From Incurvaria masculella (taxonomy: Eukaryota; Arthropoda; Insecta; Lepidoptera; Incurvariidae): DNA of 64,000 nucleotides. The notes under the pieces were generated by a model that worked only from the letters and a program-made list of their open reading frames with translations, did no database searches and was not told the origin of the DNA. Where the stretch lies: positions 6,145,501 through 6,209,500 of the forward strand of contig OX335659.1 in NCBI GenBank assembly GCA_946894095.1, given 5' to 3'. Each line of letters begins with the position of its first letter. Within the stretch, counting starts at the first letter, position 1. Below, piece by piece: positions 34,107 through 46,227 of the stretch. Made by a program: the position numbers and the translations under genes.

Positions 34107-34434
34107 TATATACATTCCGGTAAGTCCGATGTTGTTTAAAGTCCGAAATTATTTTTTCCTTTAATTTTATTTGATTTCTGCACTTATACTCATGTTCAGT
34201 GCACTAATTAAGAGGGGACGCCAAGAAAACAAATTAAAATAAAAACTTTTTTTTTAGTTTGTAGAAATTAATTTTTTTTGTATGAAAACAAATAGGTTAA
34301 GGTTGTTTTGTTTTCTTAAAATATAGACGAAATTAGTGCACTCGACATGGGTATATCTTAAAAATTTTGTTTACCTTCAAGGAAAAATTGATTTCGGACT
34401 TTAACTAACATCGGGCTTTAACCGTAACATATAT
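34107..34434. mobile_element. MITE with long inverted arms, about 328 bp
   Basis: TATATACATTCCGGTAAGTC against its partner ending CCGTAACATATATA. The arms share CCGATGTTGTTTAAAGTCCG with GGACTTTAACTAACATCGGG, then TGCACTAATT with AATTAGTGCA. Inverted similarity covers about 110 bases each side. Confidence 0.75.
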
Positions 34435-34582
34435 ACACGTAAATTATTGGTTTAAAATACTGCGTTCAGTCTGTTATTACAGGGAACCTTTTTTTTCTGA
34501 GCGTGTATTTAACCTAGCAACAATGGTAAAAGGCAGGGTTATTTTCTACACGGGAAAAAATGCCATTCTAGGAAATCATTAG

Positions 34583-34830
34583 GCACCAAAGGGTGCCAAT
34601 GGAACCCTATTACTAAGCCTCCGCTGTCTGTCCATCCGTCACAGGGCTGTAACTCATGAACCGTAATAGGTGTAAGTGTAATTAATGAACAGAGTGTGTA
34701 TTTATTTTGCCGCTAGAACAACAAATAGGATAAAGGTACAATAAAAAAAATATATGATTTTTGGTGATAAATCTTCAATGATAGTACGGAGCCCTTTGTG
34801 TGCGAGTCCGACTCGCACTTGGCCGGTTTT
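34583..34830 (-). repeat. Dispersed ACCGGCC repeat, reverse copy
   Basis: Starts around GCACCAAAGGGTGCCAATGG and ends GTGCGAGTCCGACTCGCACT plus TGGCCGGTTTT, so the head palindrome is intact. The microsatellite is short. Confidence 0.85.
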
Positions 34831-34862
34831 ACGCTGTAATTTTTTCATTAGGAATTATGTAC

Positions 34863-34930
34863 CTAAGTGTAGCCTCTAAAATGTAATTGATTGTTAAGTA
34901 TTCTTTATAATATTTATTTCAATTTATGTT
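34863..34930 (+). repeat. Repeat pair with 31437-31500
   Basis: TAAGTGTAGCCTCTAAAATG then TAATTGATTGT and GTATTCTTTATAA, lying just downstream of the repeat at 34583. Confidence 0.6.
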
Positions 34931-36451
34931 GTTACAAATAAGATAAAACGATTGCAGTAATTTTTCGTCAATATTCTATTCTTATTATTTTATATATATT
35001 ATATACTGAGCAGTTTAACAGGCAAAACATTTTTTCTTTTAATTTTGCATATCCTAATCTGCGACCTTTCGATTAAATGCTCGTTGTTAATAGTTCATTC
35101 AATGTAAAAAATTATATACATTTCTGGGCGGCCCGAAGATTTAAATAAATAGAAATGCTACCTACACTGGGTGTAAAGTAAAGCTCGAAACCAAAGCGAT
35201 CCAAATCTCTTAAGCTTCTCCTGTGGTAGCTCCCTACAACCTGAGCCCATTCAATTCGTTCGGTACACCCTTTATGAGCGCTGGCTGAGCGTACACAATG
35301 CATTTGGTACACCCTTTAGAAGCGATGGTTAAATAAAAGATGTTCGTTCGTGCTGATATACGCGATAAAATATAACAATGCGATTCAGTCGAGAGATTAT
35401 ATTTCTACGTCGGTACGAGGTACAGTTCGCAAAAAAGGCGAGCAGGCGGAAACGTATTGATAAGGCAAACGTCTACGTGTAGAAGTGTTGTGTATTTAAG
35501 GAGGGAACTGTTTATAAAGTAAGCCAATATTTTTTAGGGTGGACTGCAATGCAAGCCGTCACGGCATAGCAGTTTTTTTTATATTAGACCGAACTACATA
35601 GCAACTATTTACACTATTGTGCATATAATTAGGTGTATAAGTGCCATGCCCTTTCTTTTTTACTTAAGCTGCTATTTTCATATTTTTCATTCAAATATTC
35701 GTTAAGTCTTTTTTATACATAAACGAGAACGACACTATAAGTTTTTAAACAAACAGTCCAATCCAGTACATTTCACTTATTTATAGTTAAACCACACGAG
35801 GTAATAACGATCTTCCTAAAGAGTGACTGGTGAGATAAGAATTGGTCTGACATTATACCATAATTGGTTAAATAATTACTGCTTTTTATATGTACACTTT
35901 AATTATATTTTTGAGGTTTTTTTTTATTTGGAACTAGAAATAAAAAAAAATCAGTTTTTATTACTGCTCCATGATTTTGAAATGATTCTACTTCTCTTTC
36001 AATATCATTAACCAACGTTAATTTTGTTGACAGAGAAGTAGACTCTTGTAATGCTATTACTGTTTCTGCCCACCGTATGTGCGCGGATATCCAATACTCG
36101 AACTTTGCGCCACATAAAATACGAGTGTATGAAGAGTGATTTGTAACGCGGCCCGCGTCCTGTTTTCGATAGGCGACGGACAAAGGATGTCTAAAGCCGC
36201 GCCCTTCTTCCGTGAACACGCTGTAGAATACCATCTCAGATTATTATAACTGTACCTACAGCGTGCTCTCACTACTCACAAGAACACTTCTTTTGTTTCC
36301 GCTCTTCGTGGCTCACTAACTTTTTCTTAGCCACGGTTTCCTAAGTATAATGTATATTTTGATTGATGCACAAGCTATGCAAGAGATCCTTACTAAGTTC
36401 GTGGTTTATGCAATAAAGGTGCATCGCATCTTGTTTAATACAGCCGTGCTG
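34931..36451. other. Unassigned; two weak open frames
   Basis: A minus frame at 35112-35312 (66 codons) and overlapping minus frames at 35899-36234 and 36057-36272 (111 and 71 codons) lie in slightly GC-richer patches. I recognise no domain in any of them. 36030-36300 is the most gene-like patch and could be the 5' part of an unidentified repeat or an exon. Confidence 0.3.
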
Positions 36452-36738
36452 AAAAAACCGGCCAAGTGCGAGTCGGACTCGCAAAAGAAGGGTTCCGTAC
36501 CATCGCACAAGATTAAAAAAACACGTTTTTTGTATGGGGCCCTCCTTTAATTATTATGATTTTATAATGTTACCTATTTGTTGTTATAGCGGCAAAATAA
36601 ATACATAATCTCTGAAAATTTCAGCTTCCTACATTTTACGGTTCATGAGATACAGCCCTGTGACAGACGGACGGACGGACAGCGGAGGCTTAGTAATAGG
36701 GTTGCGTTTTCACCCTTTGGGTACGGAACCCTAAAAAG
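36452..36738 (+). repeat. Dispersed ACCGGCC repeat, full length
   Basis: AAAAAACCGGCCAAGTGCGA to GGGTACGGAACCCTAAAAAG with the head palindrome and a short (CGGA)n run. One of the least diverged copies here. Confidence 0.9.
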
Positions 36739-38054
36739 GAGAGATCCAGGCTTCGCACCTGCCACAGTGAATATGTGCAACCGTTAGGTATAAGAATATA
36801 AAACATTGTTTTGTATTGTATTGTTTATCAGGCCATAAGCCATCACCTCTCGACCATATTGAGCACGGACCTCAAAGCGATGCACTGCTCTAGTGGCAAC
36901 AAAACAATGTGAAACACTTGCACGTTTGGTTTAAATACTATTAGTTTTGTCATACACTACTACAGAGAGAGATGATCACATATTTAATACCTTAAAATTA
37001 TAATTAAATTAGTTTATTGTTTATTGTTTATTCATCATCCATAGACAGTACACTGCACTCGGATTTGTTATATTTTATCATTAGTGTAACGATGAAAATT
37101 TCATACAATATTATAATCAGAAGAAATAAGTTAATATTTTGGTTTGCTGTTGTATATTTTGCATCTCTTGCACAGTATTAACGACAGGTCATCCAGGTAA
37201 ACTAATATTTTCGATATTGCACCGGAAACCGCAACTGGGTCAAAAAATATTAACGTTTGACGCAATAATATTAATCAAAACTAATTAAAAACGGCTCGTT
37301 AAAAATAAATCACGAATTGAACACGTACATTTCGGACGCATGGAGTCGACTTAAGGCTCTTTCTATGCTTATTACTGAAATTCAAACCTGTTGGTTCAGG
37401 TGTAATAAAGGGGCTACATCGCTACGTTTCCTGTAGTTTCCTGAAAACGTCTACGTCTACATGAGCAAGAGTTACCAGAATCAAAAAACTAAAAAAAATG
37501 GCTACTATGACATAGATATCTCATTTCGACTTGCGCAGAACGACCGATGTAAAAATAAAAATACAATCGTATCGCTAAACTCAACTTAGTATTTCGCAAA
37601 CAATGCTTACCGGACCACCGTAATGGATAACTTCAAGATTCTAAGTAAAACAGGAAACAAGAGCTAAGCTGGCCTCACAGCCTGTATAATCTATAGTCCG
37701 AGGCCGTTGGGTACCTTCTTACTCTAGGGGGAACACACAAAGCGAGTGAGTTCGGAGACAGTTCTGGTAAACAAAGCGAAGACTAGTCTCCGGGGCCGTT
37801 ATGAGATATCATGCTCGTTCAGTTTATTTGTGCTTCGTATGTCAACAAAGTGAATTTGAAGCTTTATTATTTAAAAAAATACGCAATACATATGAAATTT
37901 CAAGCGTCAGGAAGCTCTGGAGACGAAACATATGGTAGTGTCACAGTTTCAATTTGGATGACAATGCTCGACATTTTAATCAAATAACTAATGGTCATTC
38001 TGTATCCAGTTATTTGAATAAATGTATAATTACAATCAAATAAACACCAACCTA
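36739..38054. other. No feature seen
   Basis: AT-rich; a GC-richer patch at 37660-37810 has no frame. Nothing supported. Confidence 0.4.
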
Positions 38055-38362
38055 AAAAAAAACCGGCCAAGTGCGAGTAGGACTTGCACATAAAGATGTG
38101 CAATTCCGACTCGCTTGTTTGGTACGATGGTACACGATTTAAGACCAAAAAATCACGTGTTTTGTATGGGGGCCCCCTTTAATTTTAGTATTATTTAAAT
38201 TTTACCTGTTTGTTGTTATAGCGGGAAAATACACACTCTGTGAAAATTTCAGCTGCCTACCTATCACGGTTCATGAGATACTGCCTTGTGACAGACGGAC
38301 GGACGGGCAGCGGAGGTTTAGTAATAAGGTTTTATTGGCACCCTTTGGGTACGGATCCCTAA
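38055..38362 (+). repeat. Dispersed ACCGGCC repeat with a local rearrangement
   Basis: AAAACCGGCCAAGTGCGAGT to GGTACGGATCCCTAA. After the head, an extra segment (AAAGATGTGCAATTCCGACT) replaces the usual CACGAAGGGTTCCG. Confidence 0.8.
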
Positions 38363-41345
38363 TTTTCATTATTTCAAATACCGAGTAAATCGTCGATAGC
38401 AACTGAAATATGCATTAGTTTTGGTTTTCAATATCTAAAAACCGTCCTAATTTTTTAATGTATATATAATTTTATATATATATTATTATAGTATATTTAA
38501 TGTATATGTAATAAATTAGGCCATTTGTATGTTGACTTTTAAAAAATGATGAGATAATTCAAAAGACACACTTCTTATTGAAATATCGATGAATTAGAGA
38601 TAACATTTCAATTGTAAATGGAAAGATTTCTTTTTTCAATTGATAAAAAATACAATCACTGAATGCATTTGATTATTAAAAACATATTTGTAGATCTGAA
38701 AAAACTCACATAACAAATAATAATGTCAATGAAAAAATTACAAAAACTAGTGTGAAATATAAATACAAAATTAGGTTGAAATATATTATAGAGATGAAAA
38801 TGTCTTGACAAATTGCGACAAAAAACTCCTGAAAGTGAGTTTATAGATAGAAGAAAAGACATTTAAGCTAAATTAAAATTAAATGAGGCTAGAAGATGCA
38901 AAAGTATTAACTTTCGTAGAGAAACTCTCATCTAAGTCGAGAATTCCTGGAGCAGCTTCGCACTTCGCTCGCTCTTACAGCTCTTAAAATCCTTTCAAAC
39001 TTTTCCTAATTTATTGTTCAGTTCAATTAATCTATGTGATTTTCCATTCATTGGAAATAGGAATCAGTACTAAAGTAGATATGCAAACATGGTTCTTTTA
39101 ATCGTCCATTATCTTCGAAAATGTTTTTTGGACCCAGAATCCAAAAATGAAATATTTTAATATCTTCTGGCTAAAACTATTTATTTTCTGCTGCCACTTA
39201 GGATGAACATCGCCAACTTCAGTAAAACCAAGTAACGCCGTCATCTGCGCTGCCATAAGGATTTGCTTGGCTTCATATTAAAATACACAATGATTTCCGG
39301 GCTGTTCAGGAGAACACAGCAGAACCATGACCAGTAGGCCGATTGTCGATATTCCGTGCTCAGAAATCAGCAATATTTCTGTAGAGAAACCCGTTTTTAT
39401 TGTTCTTTTAAAAACTATTTTCTCTGCGGAAAACCTCGAGTCATTGAAATGCCGTTCTGCGGAATCATTCAATCGAGATAACCGCTTTGACGACCGCAAT
39501 ACAAGCCGTAAGGAAGTTCTTAATCAATCCATGTGTTTAGAAATATGCATCGGATTTGTGTAACATAAAAACGTGATTTCACTTTCAATTAATTACAGCA
39601 GTTCATTTTTCTCCTAGATTTGGAAGTTGAAATTAAATTATTTGGTTACTCATAATCTTTAAAACATCACAAACATATATATGCCGCTTCAAAAGTTGCC
39701 AAAAACCACAATACACAGTAAATAGAGAAGTAATAAAATCTAGCATGTTTCTAAACGCACTAACAAGTTTTAAAACAAACGTTTGATACCGAGTATTCGG
39801 GGCATAAATAACACGTTATTCATACGAACACCCAAAGCACGCGCATTTTACAGGAAAATGTGTTGAATGTTTACATGCATTCTTTACAGAAACACTCGCC
39901 TGAACACCGCCGGTGGCGGCGGCGCGGAGGCGGCGCTCCGCTGAGCTTTTCACGAAAATTAAAATAAAGGAAAAACGTTATTCGAGTGACATTGCAATGT
40001 ATAGCGTCCGGTCGCTCTGGACTGCGTACGGACAGAATAAACATTGTATACATTTAACCTTAATAATAATGTATACATTCTACCATTAATCATTGTAAAA
40101 TAATCTGTGGAATGGGAATGGTTTAGTAATGAATTAGTCTACTATGCATTCGTAATTGTCACGTTGTCTTTATGACCAACATTGAATAATACAATATTCT
40201 TACAAAAAATGTAGGTGAAACCTTCAGGTAGGTTCATAGATTTGTAGTAATTACAAATGGAGATTGCAAAAGATAAAATGTTCGAAATAAGAGAGGAAAT
40301 AATGTGTTGTTAGGAAGACAATTAATTTATTAATCCTACTTTCAGCTGTCACATTGATAAAATCATTTCTTCATAGCTTCTTTGAAGATTAATTAATTAA
40401 TGTGTGACGTATTATAATTTTCAAATCATGCCGTAATCACTAATGTTAACGATTTCCTTCTTTCCCACTTACATATCGCGATTCTAGGTATGCAACATCT
40501 TAAACTCATAAATATATGTGTCATATATTGTATACAAATCAATATATTTAGTCTACGTGAGATATTGTTCAGCAATATTGGTTGAACATACATAGTGGTA
40601 TACATTTAGACATGCTGTCGTTCCTATTTTCTTGGGTAAATTCCAACAAACCATTCTCTAGCAGTCGTTGTATTTTCTTCTTAGCTCTATTTTATTTTCT
40701 CTACATTTTCTTTTGTGTGTTCGTTTTTTGTGTGTTCTTAGTTTTCTTTTCATATGATATTGCTGTCGGTGTACGATTTACTGAGGCCACGCGTCCGTCA
40801 TGCCGTCCCGACGGCGAAATACATACGAAATCCCGACACCTTACACGATAGTATCTATTGGACTCCAGCGGTGGTTCTTAAGTTTACACAGTTGTAATAC
40901 AAAACTATTGTGAATACTTAAATAGTAAAATGGCTTACCCGTCCATTAGTAACATGTAATTACTGTTGGACGTAACTTTCAGCCAATCTGTCACTGTGGA
41001 CTACACTTCAATAGTTACGGCACTCAAGTAATCCTGACTATCCCTCTGTCGTTGTTGCCAAAATATATCGGAAAAGTAAGCTGGCATTGCGCAGAGAAGC
41101 TTAAATTTGTATGGGTTGTCATAGTTTTATTATTACCTTAAACACATACACATTGGTATTTGAAGTAAGTGATCGTCTTACTTGTAATTGTTTCCAAAAA
41201 TTAAACTTACCAAATCTTGAATATAAAAAATACAACACATACCTTAGAGGGCACAGCTTAAAGATAAACCAATTCTTCAAATTGCAACCCCAGATAAAAC
41301 TTCGTAGTGAACAGATGTAGCTCTAGTTGCACGAAGAAACGGCTG
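38363..41345. other. Long AT-rich stretch without recognised features
   Basis: Read on both strands. Short frames only. A GC-rich patch at 39890-39950 (GCCGGTGGCGGCGGCGCGGA) is isolated. No repeat shared with the rest of the window. Confidence 0.4.
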
Positions 41346-41348
41346 AGT

Positions 41349-41440
41349 TAATCAATGTTCAAACACGTCACTTTTAGTGAACCGCATAGAGTTCCTTCTA
41401 TGCTGTCCACACAAAGTGACGTGTTTAATCATAGTTTGAC
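41349..41440. repeat. Short inverted repeat, about 90 bp
   Basis: TCAATGTTCAAACACGTCAC pairs with GTGACGTGTTTAATCATAGT; the shared core is AAACACGTCACTTT. It can form a hairpin of about 30 paired bases with gaps. Confidence 0.6.
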
Positions 41441-41445
41441 CTTAA

Positions 41446-41936
41446 TTTTGATTTTTTGTCCTTTCGTGCACTCGGCCCGTAGACTCTAGGAATAAGCCGC
41501 CGGAAGAGGTTACGAGTACTGTAACTATAAATGGATTTGAAAACCGACTTAGAAGAAAAAAATATAGATGTAATTAAGCTACTAGTGATATTAATAAAAT
41601 TACAATGATCTAAAGCATCTAAGAATTTCTCAGTGAAAACGATATTATCTATTCAAGGTTTGCCGGATATAGTGCGTAACCCGCGAGGGTGGCGGACCGG
41701 GGGCCCGAGTGTGTCGGCATTATTTTCGTAGAGATCGTATTTTTGATCGCCCGCCTTCAGTCCAAACGCCATTGGGGTATTTTTTCAGCTACAGCGCGGT
41801 TATATTTATAAATTCTGTTCTCGAAAGACCAGGGAGGTTTTACTACGTTTTATCTTTTGTGCCTAAGAATGTATAAATCTCTCAATTAACGAGCAAAACA
41901 TAATTGCACTGGCACACTCGTTCTTACTTCATGCGA
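41446..41936. other. No gene seen
   Basis: A GC-rich patch at 41660-41760 (GGTGGCGGACCGGGGGCCCG) has no frame. Possible regulatory DNA, no direct evidence. Confidence 0.35.
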
Positions 41937-42190
41937 AATTCCCACCGCATTCCCGAAGTAATCAAGTGCCATGCCAGTACCTTTCCTTTATGATACATTA
42001 AACTGGATGGAATAGAAGACAATTTTTAATTTTCATTTCGATCATCATTGCGACCATTCAGTGCGAAGGTACCAACTCGGGCGGACTTAACAATACCAGC
42101 TACAGGGGGAAGGAGTTTTTAGGAGGAGTTAGAGGAAACAGTTTTTCATGGATTCCGAACCATCGAGTTCATTCGAGTTACGAAATCTCA
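41937..42190 (-). mobile_element. SINE, diverged, reverse
   Basis: CCGCATTCCCGAAGTAATCA, GTGCCATGCCAGTACCTTTC, GGTACCAACTCGGGCGGACT and GATTCCGAACCATCG are SINE body text on the minus strand. The 3' tail is missing. It faces the copy at 42200 head to head. Confidence 0.75.
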
Positions 42191-42199
42191 TCGCCCCGA

Positions 42200-42502
42200 C
42201 ATGCACCGCTTTCTATCTCCTTCTTAGTTCGATAAGTGCATTTCGTCACGAATACGAGCTGCTCCGTGGTTCGGAATCCATGTAAAACTGTAGGTTAATC
42301 CCGCCCGGGTTGGTACCATCGCATTGAATGAACGATGGTCGAAGCGGCAATGAAAATTGTCCGTGTTTTCCATCCAGTTCAATGTAGCCGAGCAATATAA
42401 GGAAGGTCCTGGCATGGCACCTAGTTCCCATGTGGTGTGTTGGGCTAATACCATGACAGAAGGTGTGGTATTAGCCACCATGTCCAGTCACATAAAAAAA
42501 AA
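42200..42502 (+). mobile_element. SINE, tRNA-type, head trimmed
   Basis: Begins in the pyrimidine-rich stretch behind the tRNA-like head (CACCGCTTTCTATCTCCTTC), continues through the body (GGTTCGGAATCCATGTAAAA) and tail (GGTATTAGCCACCATGTCCA) to an A-run. The frames at 42224-42481 and 42246-42431 are antisense to it and not genes. Confidence 0.85.
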
Positions 42503-42752
42503 GGTCCCCTTCCTCTACTAGGTGGTAGGGTTTAAGTCCGCCCGGGTTGGCACCATCGCATTGGATGAAAAGATGGTCGAAGCGGCAATTAAAAATTTTC
42601 CGTGTTTTCCATCCAGTTCAATGTAGTCGTGACGGGACGAAAGAGATGGTCCTGGCATGGCACCTAATTTCTTCGGGAATGTGGTGTATTAGGCTTATAT
42701 CACAACGAAAGTTGTGAGGTATTAGCCATCCATGTCAGGTTGCATAAAAAAA
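42503..42752 (+). mobile_element. SINE body joined in tandem to the previous copy
   Basis: Starts at GGTCCCCTTCCTCTACTAGG directly after the A-run of the copy at 42200 and carries a complete tail (ATTAGCCATCCATGTCAGGT) and A-run. Confidence 0.85.
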
Positions 42753-42754
42753 AA

Positions 42755-43070
42755 TATTGCCATGACCAACATGTGACCACGAGCACTTTGGCCTCGTGAA
42801 CTGCATGTCTCGCTGACGGTGCAACCTGACACCGGACCACCCGCGGCGCCGCCGCCGCCCGCCCACCGGGGCAGCAGCGCCGGCGTGCGCTAGAGTCAAC
42901 AGCGGGAACGCTCGGATTAATGGAAAACACACATGAATGAACCCTCGGACGCACTGCTTTTCTACAGACACTCGTCTCACATGCAGGCCCTACCGAGAAA
43001 GAAGGGCGCCGGGAGAGAGATTTGCGAAGAATCCTCTCTTTCGTCGGAATTGTAGGCGGAACAAGACTCA
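42755..43070. other. GC-rich block
   Basis: GGCGCCGCCGCCGCCCGCCC and neighbours, 42780-42920. The overlapping minus frames (42700-42980) are Arg/Ala-rich and explained by composition. Candidate promoter or first exon; no direct evidence. Confidence 0.3.
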
Positions 43071-43147
43071 GAAAGTTGCCATATCGTTGTTTATTACTTT
43101 CCGCGATATAGGGACATGAACTAAAAATACAAGCTAGGTTTTTTTAG

Positions 43148-43330
43148 TAGGGGAAGAGGGGAGAGTTGTATATGGGTTCCGAACCATGGAACAGCTCGCA
43201 TGCGTTACGAAATGAACTTATTCAACTCAGAAAGAGAAAGAAAGTGGTGCACGACCAGGGCCAGGATTTGAACCCATAACCTCTCGTATGAAAGGCAAGT
43301 CCTCTAGCCCCTATAACCCGAGCTGTACTT
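43148..43330 (-). mobile_element. SINE 5' half with tRNA-like head, reverse
   Basis: On the minus strand: GGGCTAGAGGACTTGCC (A-box-like), then GGTTATGGGTTCAAATCCTG (B-box), then the CTTTCTTTCTCTTTCTGAGT stretch and GGTTCGGAACCCAT. The body beyond it is lost at about 43148. Confidence 0.75.
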
Positions 43331-43451
43331 CGGGGGAAAGTTTGGTGTAGTAACCTATATTTTCAATAGTAACGAAAACAGCTGAAACAGAAATGTAATA
43401 ATTAGAAATGCAGATATTTGTGTCCAACGTCACCGCATTGACGAATACAAT

Positions 43452-43808
43452 CAGAGTGGGCAGTCTGAGTTCTCACCGAAATTGGCGTTTACGGCAAACC
43501 GATCGACTGGCGTTTTCTCCAAACTCCATACAAGTTTTTACTAGATATTTTGTGGTTTTACTTCTTCAAGCTGTCAAAGTCAAACGCGGACTTCCGATTT
43601 GTATGAAAACGCGGAGTGGACGTAAACGGCAACGTCGACGTATTTACGGCAACGTTGAGTAAGCTGTCAAATCAAGCTCGGACTCGCAAATGTTAGTTCG
43701 CTTAACGCCCGCTGCGCGCGCTCTTCAATTTCTCCATACATTTGAAAACGCCAGTCGATCGGTTTGCCGTAACGCCAATTTAGGTGACAACTTAGACTAC
43801 CGGCTCTG
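43452..43808 (+). mobile_element. CAGAG-type MITE, complete
   Basis: CAGAGTGGGCAGTCTGAGTT and, at the right, AGACTACCGGCTCTG. Inverted arms of about 65 bp (AATTGGCGTTTACGGCAAAC, CGATCGACTGGCGTTTTC and their partners). 357 bp. A clear target duplication was not found. Relatives: 18612, 20187, possibly 5577. CAGAG-like ends are reminiscent of hAT elements, but that is only a hint. Confidence 0.85.
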
Positions 43809-43951
43809 GGAACTGATCTCTTTTCATTGTGATTTTATAAGATGTTTGAACTAAGAAATCGCCCCACTAATTCCTGGCCTGTCACCTTGTTCTTATGTGT
43901 TGTATTTCGTTCCATACGGTCAATCGAAGTGTCTAGTGAACTGAAATTTCC

Positions 43952-44035
43952 CAGTTACCGTGGTATGAAATGCAACTAAATAAGTTTTCACTCACTTGCC
44001 TGTTCACCCGGTGAGTTAATTTAGCATGGTGAACC
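43952..44035. mobile_element. CCATGG palindromic MITE, partial
   Basis: CAGTTACCGTGGTATGAAAT, then TTTTCACTCACTTGCCTGTT and GGTGAGTTAATTTAGCATGG. It keeps one arm and the centre of the family seen at 13421. Confidence 0.6.
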
Positions 44036-44397
44036 TAGAACGGAGTTCCTTAATATTTTCTCTCCAAACCCAACGATAGACATGAAAGCTCTTGGCTGAA
44101 AGCACTCATGCGGGATGTCTCAATTTCCGTAGTAAATGTACACAATTTCGCTGCTAACTCCACTTTCCCTGGCGGCTTTGCTTCTAGCAAACGAGCGCAG
44201 TTAATTTCGCTGCGATTTTAAATGGACGAGTCTATTCGGTAGGGCGCTCCAGGGAAAATGCGATATCGCGCTCGATATACCTAGGTATACCTATCGACAT
44301 ATGGGATATATCGAAATATCGTGACATAACCTGGTTATTTTTATTTCAGAAGTATTCAATTCTTGTGTGGTTTCGATGATTTTTGTACGTACATTCA
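44036..44397. other. No gene seen
   Basis: Contains TATCG-rich text at 44265-44325 (ATATCGAAATATCG). Nothing supported. Confidence 0.4.
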
Positions 44398-44758
44398 GCG
44401 GCTTGTAACTCAGGGGCTCGTGAACTTCATTCGCTTGGAAGAGGTAATGGGTTCATATCCTCGCTCCGTACATGCTCCACTTTCTTTCTCTTTCTGAGTT
44501 GAATAAGTGCATTTCGTCACGAATGCGAGCTGTTCCATGGTTTGGAATCCATCTAAAACTGTAGGTCCCCATCCACTATCGCGGTTGGTACCATCAGTGA
44601 AAAACTGTCCGGGATTTCAATCTCAATTCAATATAGTCGTGCTCATAAAGAGGGAAGCTCCTGGCTGTGCACCTTACTCCTTCGGGAAAGTGGTGTGTTG
44701 AGATACTTTCATCAAGGTGTGTTTGACATTAGCTATCCATGTCCAGTTACTTAAAAAA
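44398..44758 (+). mobile_element. SINE, tRNA-type, full length
   Basis: Head GGCTTGTAACTCAGGGGCTC then GGTAATGGGTTCATATCCTC (A- and B-box-like); CTTTCTTTCTCTTTCTGAGT; body; tail ATTAGCTATCCATGTCCAGT and A-run. About 360 bp. Pol III transcription from the head is known for such families; nothing here shows it is active. Confidence 0.85.
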
Positions 44759-44843
44759 TATACTGCCCTCCTTACTAAAAAAACGGTCCCTACATATTGG
44801 TCTCATAAGTAGTTACCGCCTTTTTAATAAGGATGGCAGTATA
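44759..44843. mobile_element. 85-bp mini-foldback next to the SINE A-run
   Basis: TATACTGCCCTCCTTACTAA pairs with TTAATAAGGATGGCAGTATA; AAAAAACGGTC also pairs with ACCGCCTTTTT. TA lies at both ends. It directly abuts the A-run of the SINE at 44398. Confidence 0.75.
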
Positions 44844-45461
44844 TACTTAGCAAGCTTTTTATAATGGCTGTTTCGAAAGTATTATGTAATATTTTAGTGT
44901 ACTAGCTCTGACCCCAAAATGCTAACAAAGAACCTGGGAAACTGCTCATTGAGGCGCCTGGGGAACAACGTGCTTGGGGACCAAGCTTCCTTAGGCAATC
45001 AGCCTAGCAATTCAGCGGGGGAACGCCGCCTCCGCCATTGGGACTATGTCAAAGAATATCTATTAAATACTGGCATACTATGACCAATACCACATTGCTT
45101 TTTAAATTTTCATTAAATCTTATCATGACTTGTGTTGAAATTTAATAGAAATATTGCGTCATCTATTATATTATGCTGTAATAGCATAGGATAATATTGA
45201 AAGACGTTCCTCTCTATATTTTCTTAGGTCCGCCGCGTCGGCTCCCGTTGCCAGCATGTCATATGCGGTTGTCAAGAGGGTAGGAAGGAAGGGATGGGTA
45301 GACGGAGGAGAGTAGTAATAAGATCTCACTTTACCACTTTGTAAAGTTTTTAATGGTTAGTTACCGATGATCGTAGATTGATATCTTAATAATTGCAGAA
45401 ATGCCTCAACGCAGGAAATATGCGAAATTTGTTAAATTACTATTTGCGTCTCGTAATTGTA
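44844..45461. other. No gene seen
   Basis: Unique DNA with GC-richer text at 44930-45060 and 45225-45310. No frame. Confidence 0.4.
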
Positions 45462-45535
45462 TGGTTAGCTAGATCAATCGGTTACGGCGAATGCGCAATC
45501 CTATAGTCACAGGTTCGATCCATGCTTCAGAGGAA
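45462..45535 (+). mobile_element. tRNA-like SINE head of another type
   Basis: GGTTAGCTAGATCAATCGGT (A-box-like), about 32 bases later CACAGGTTCGATCCATGCT (B-box). The spacing fits a tRNA gene, but no acceptor-stem pairing is seen, so a tRNA-derived SINE head is likelier than a functional tRNA. The rest of the element (to about 45700) is not recognised. Confidence 0.45.
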
Positions 45536-45699
45536 TGTCAAAGTCATGCAGAATGCCTTTCGGAGCTACATTACACGATACCATTTTCCCCATGCTAACA
45601 TCTCTCAACGCTCAGCAGCCAGGGTATACACCCAAAGATCCTCATTCCTCTTATAAGAACCCAGCTATCCTGTTGATCCTTTATCTATAGGCGGGCTTG

Positions 45700-46225
45700 A
45701 CTAAAGAGCGCACTATCTGCCGATGTATTTACCCCAAAGTACAATTGGAGATACTTCAAACGCAATCAATGCCGCCGGCATGATTATCGTACCCATTAAA
45801 TATTTTCAAAAATTGAAAGTTTGTATGCATTATTTGTCGCGCTGTATATAAAAGATCTAAGAATTTTCTGCCCATTTTAAAAAAATCCATTAAATTGCTG
45901 AATTTGAATATATTTAACCGTCACATAACCCTTAAAGTAATTAATACGTTCCTCCTACCAACATTATTTTTTAACTGATTCATCAAAAAACCCTCAATGG
46001 GTATGTAAGTATTGCTTTCATACTTAATCTATGAATATCATTTTAATGCAGGGTAAATAAATTGTGATATCATAAAATGTTCAAATTTAGAAATCCAGTC
46101 TAATAGGAATCCAATTGAATGAGTTGTCGAATAATAAGTGCTTCAAAGGACGACGAGATCAAACGGAGACGTGTATTGAAATCTTATTTTCTTCCCCAAC
46201 ATACGACACACTAACGATATATATA
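45700..46225. other. No feature seen
   Basis: AT-rich, unassigned. Confidence 0.4.
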
Positions 46226-46227
46226 TA

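Noticed and set aside
42224..42481. Minus frames in the SINE cluster, with similar ones at 47376, 29356 and 55798
   Set aside because: All are antisense translations of the same SINE body; the similarity between them is repeat similarity.
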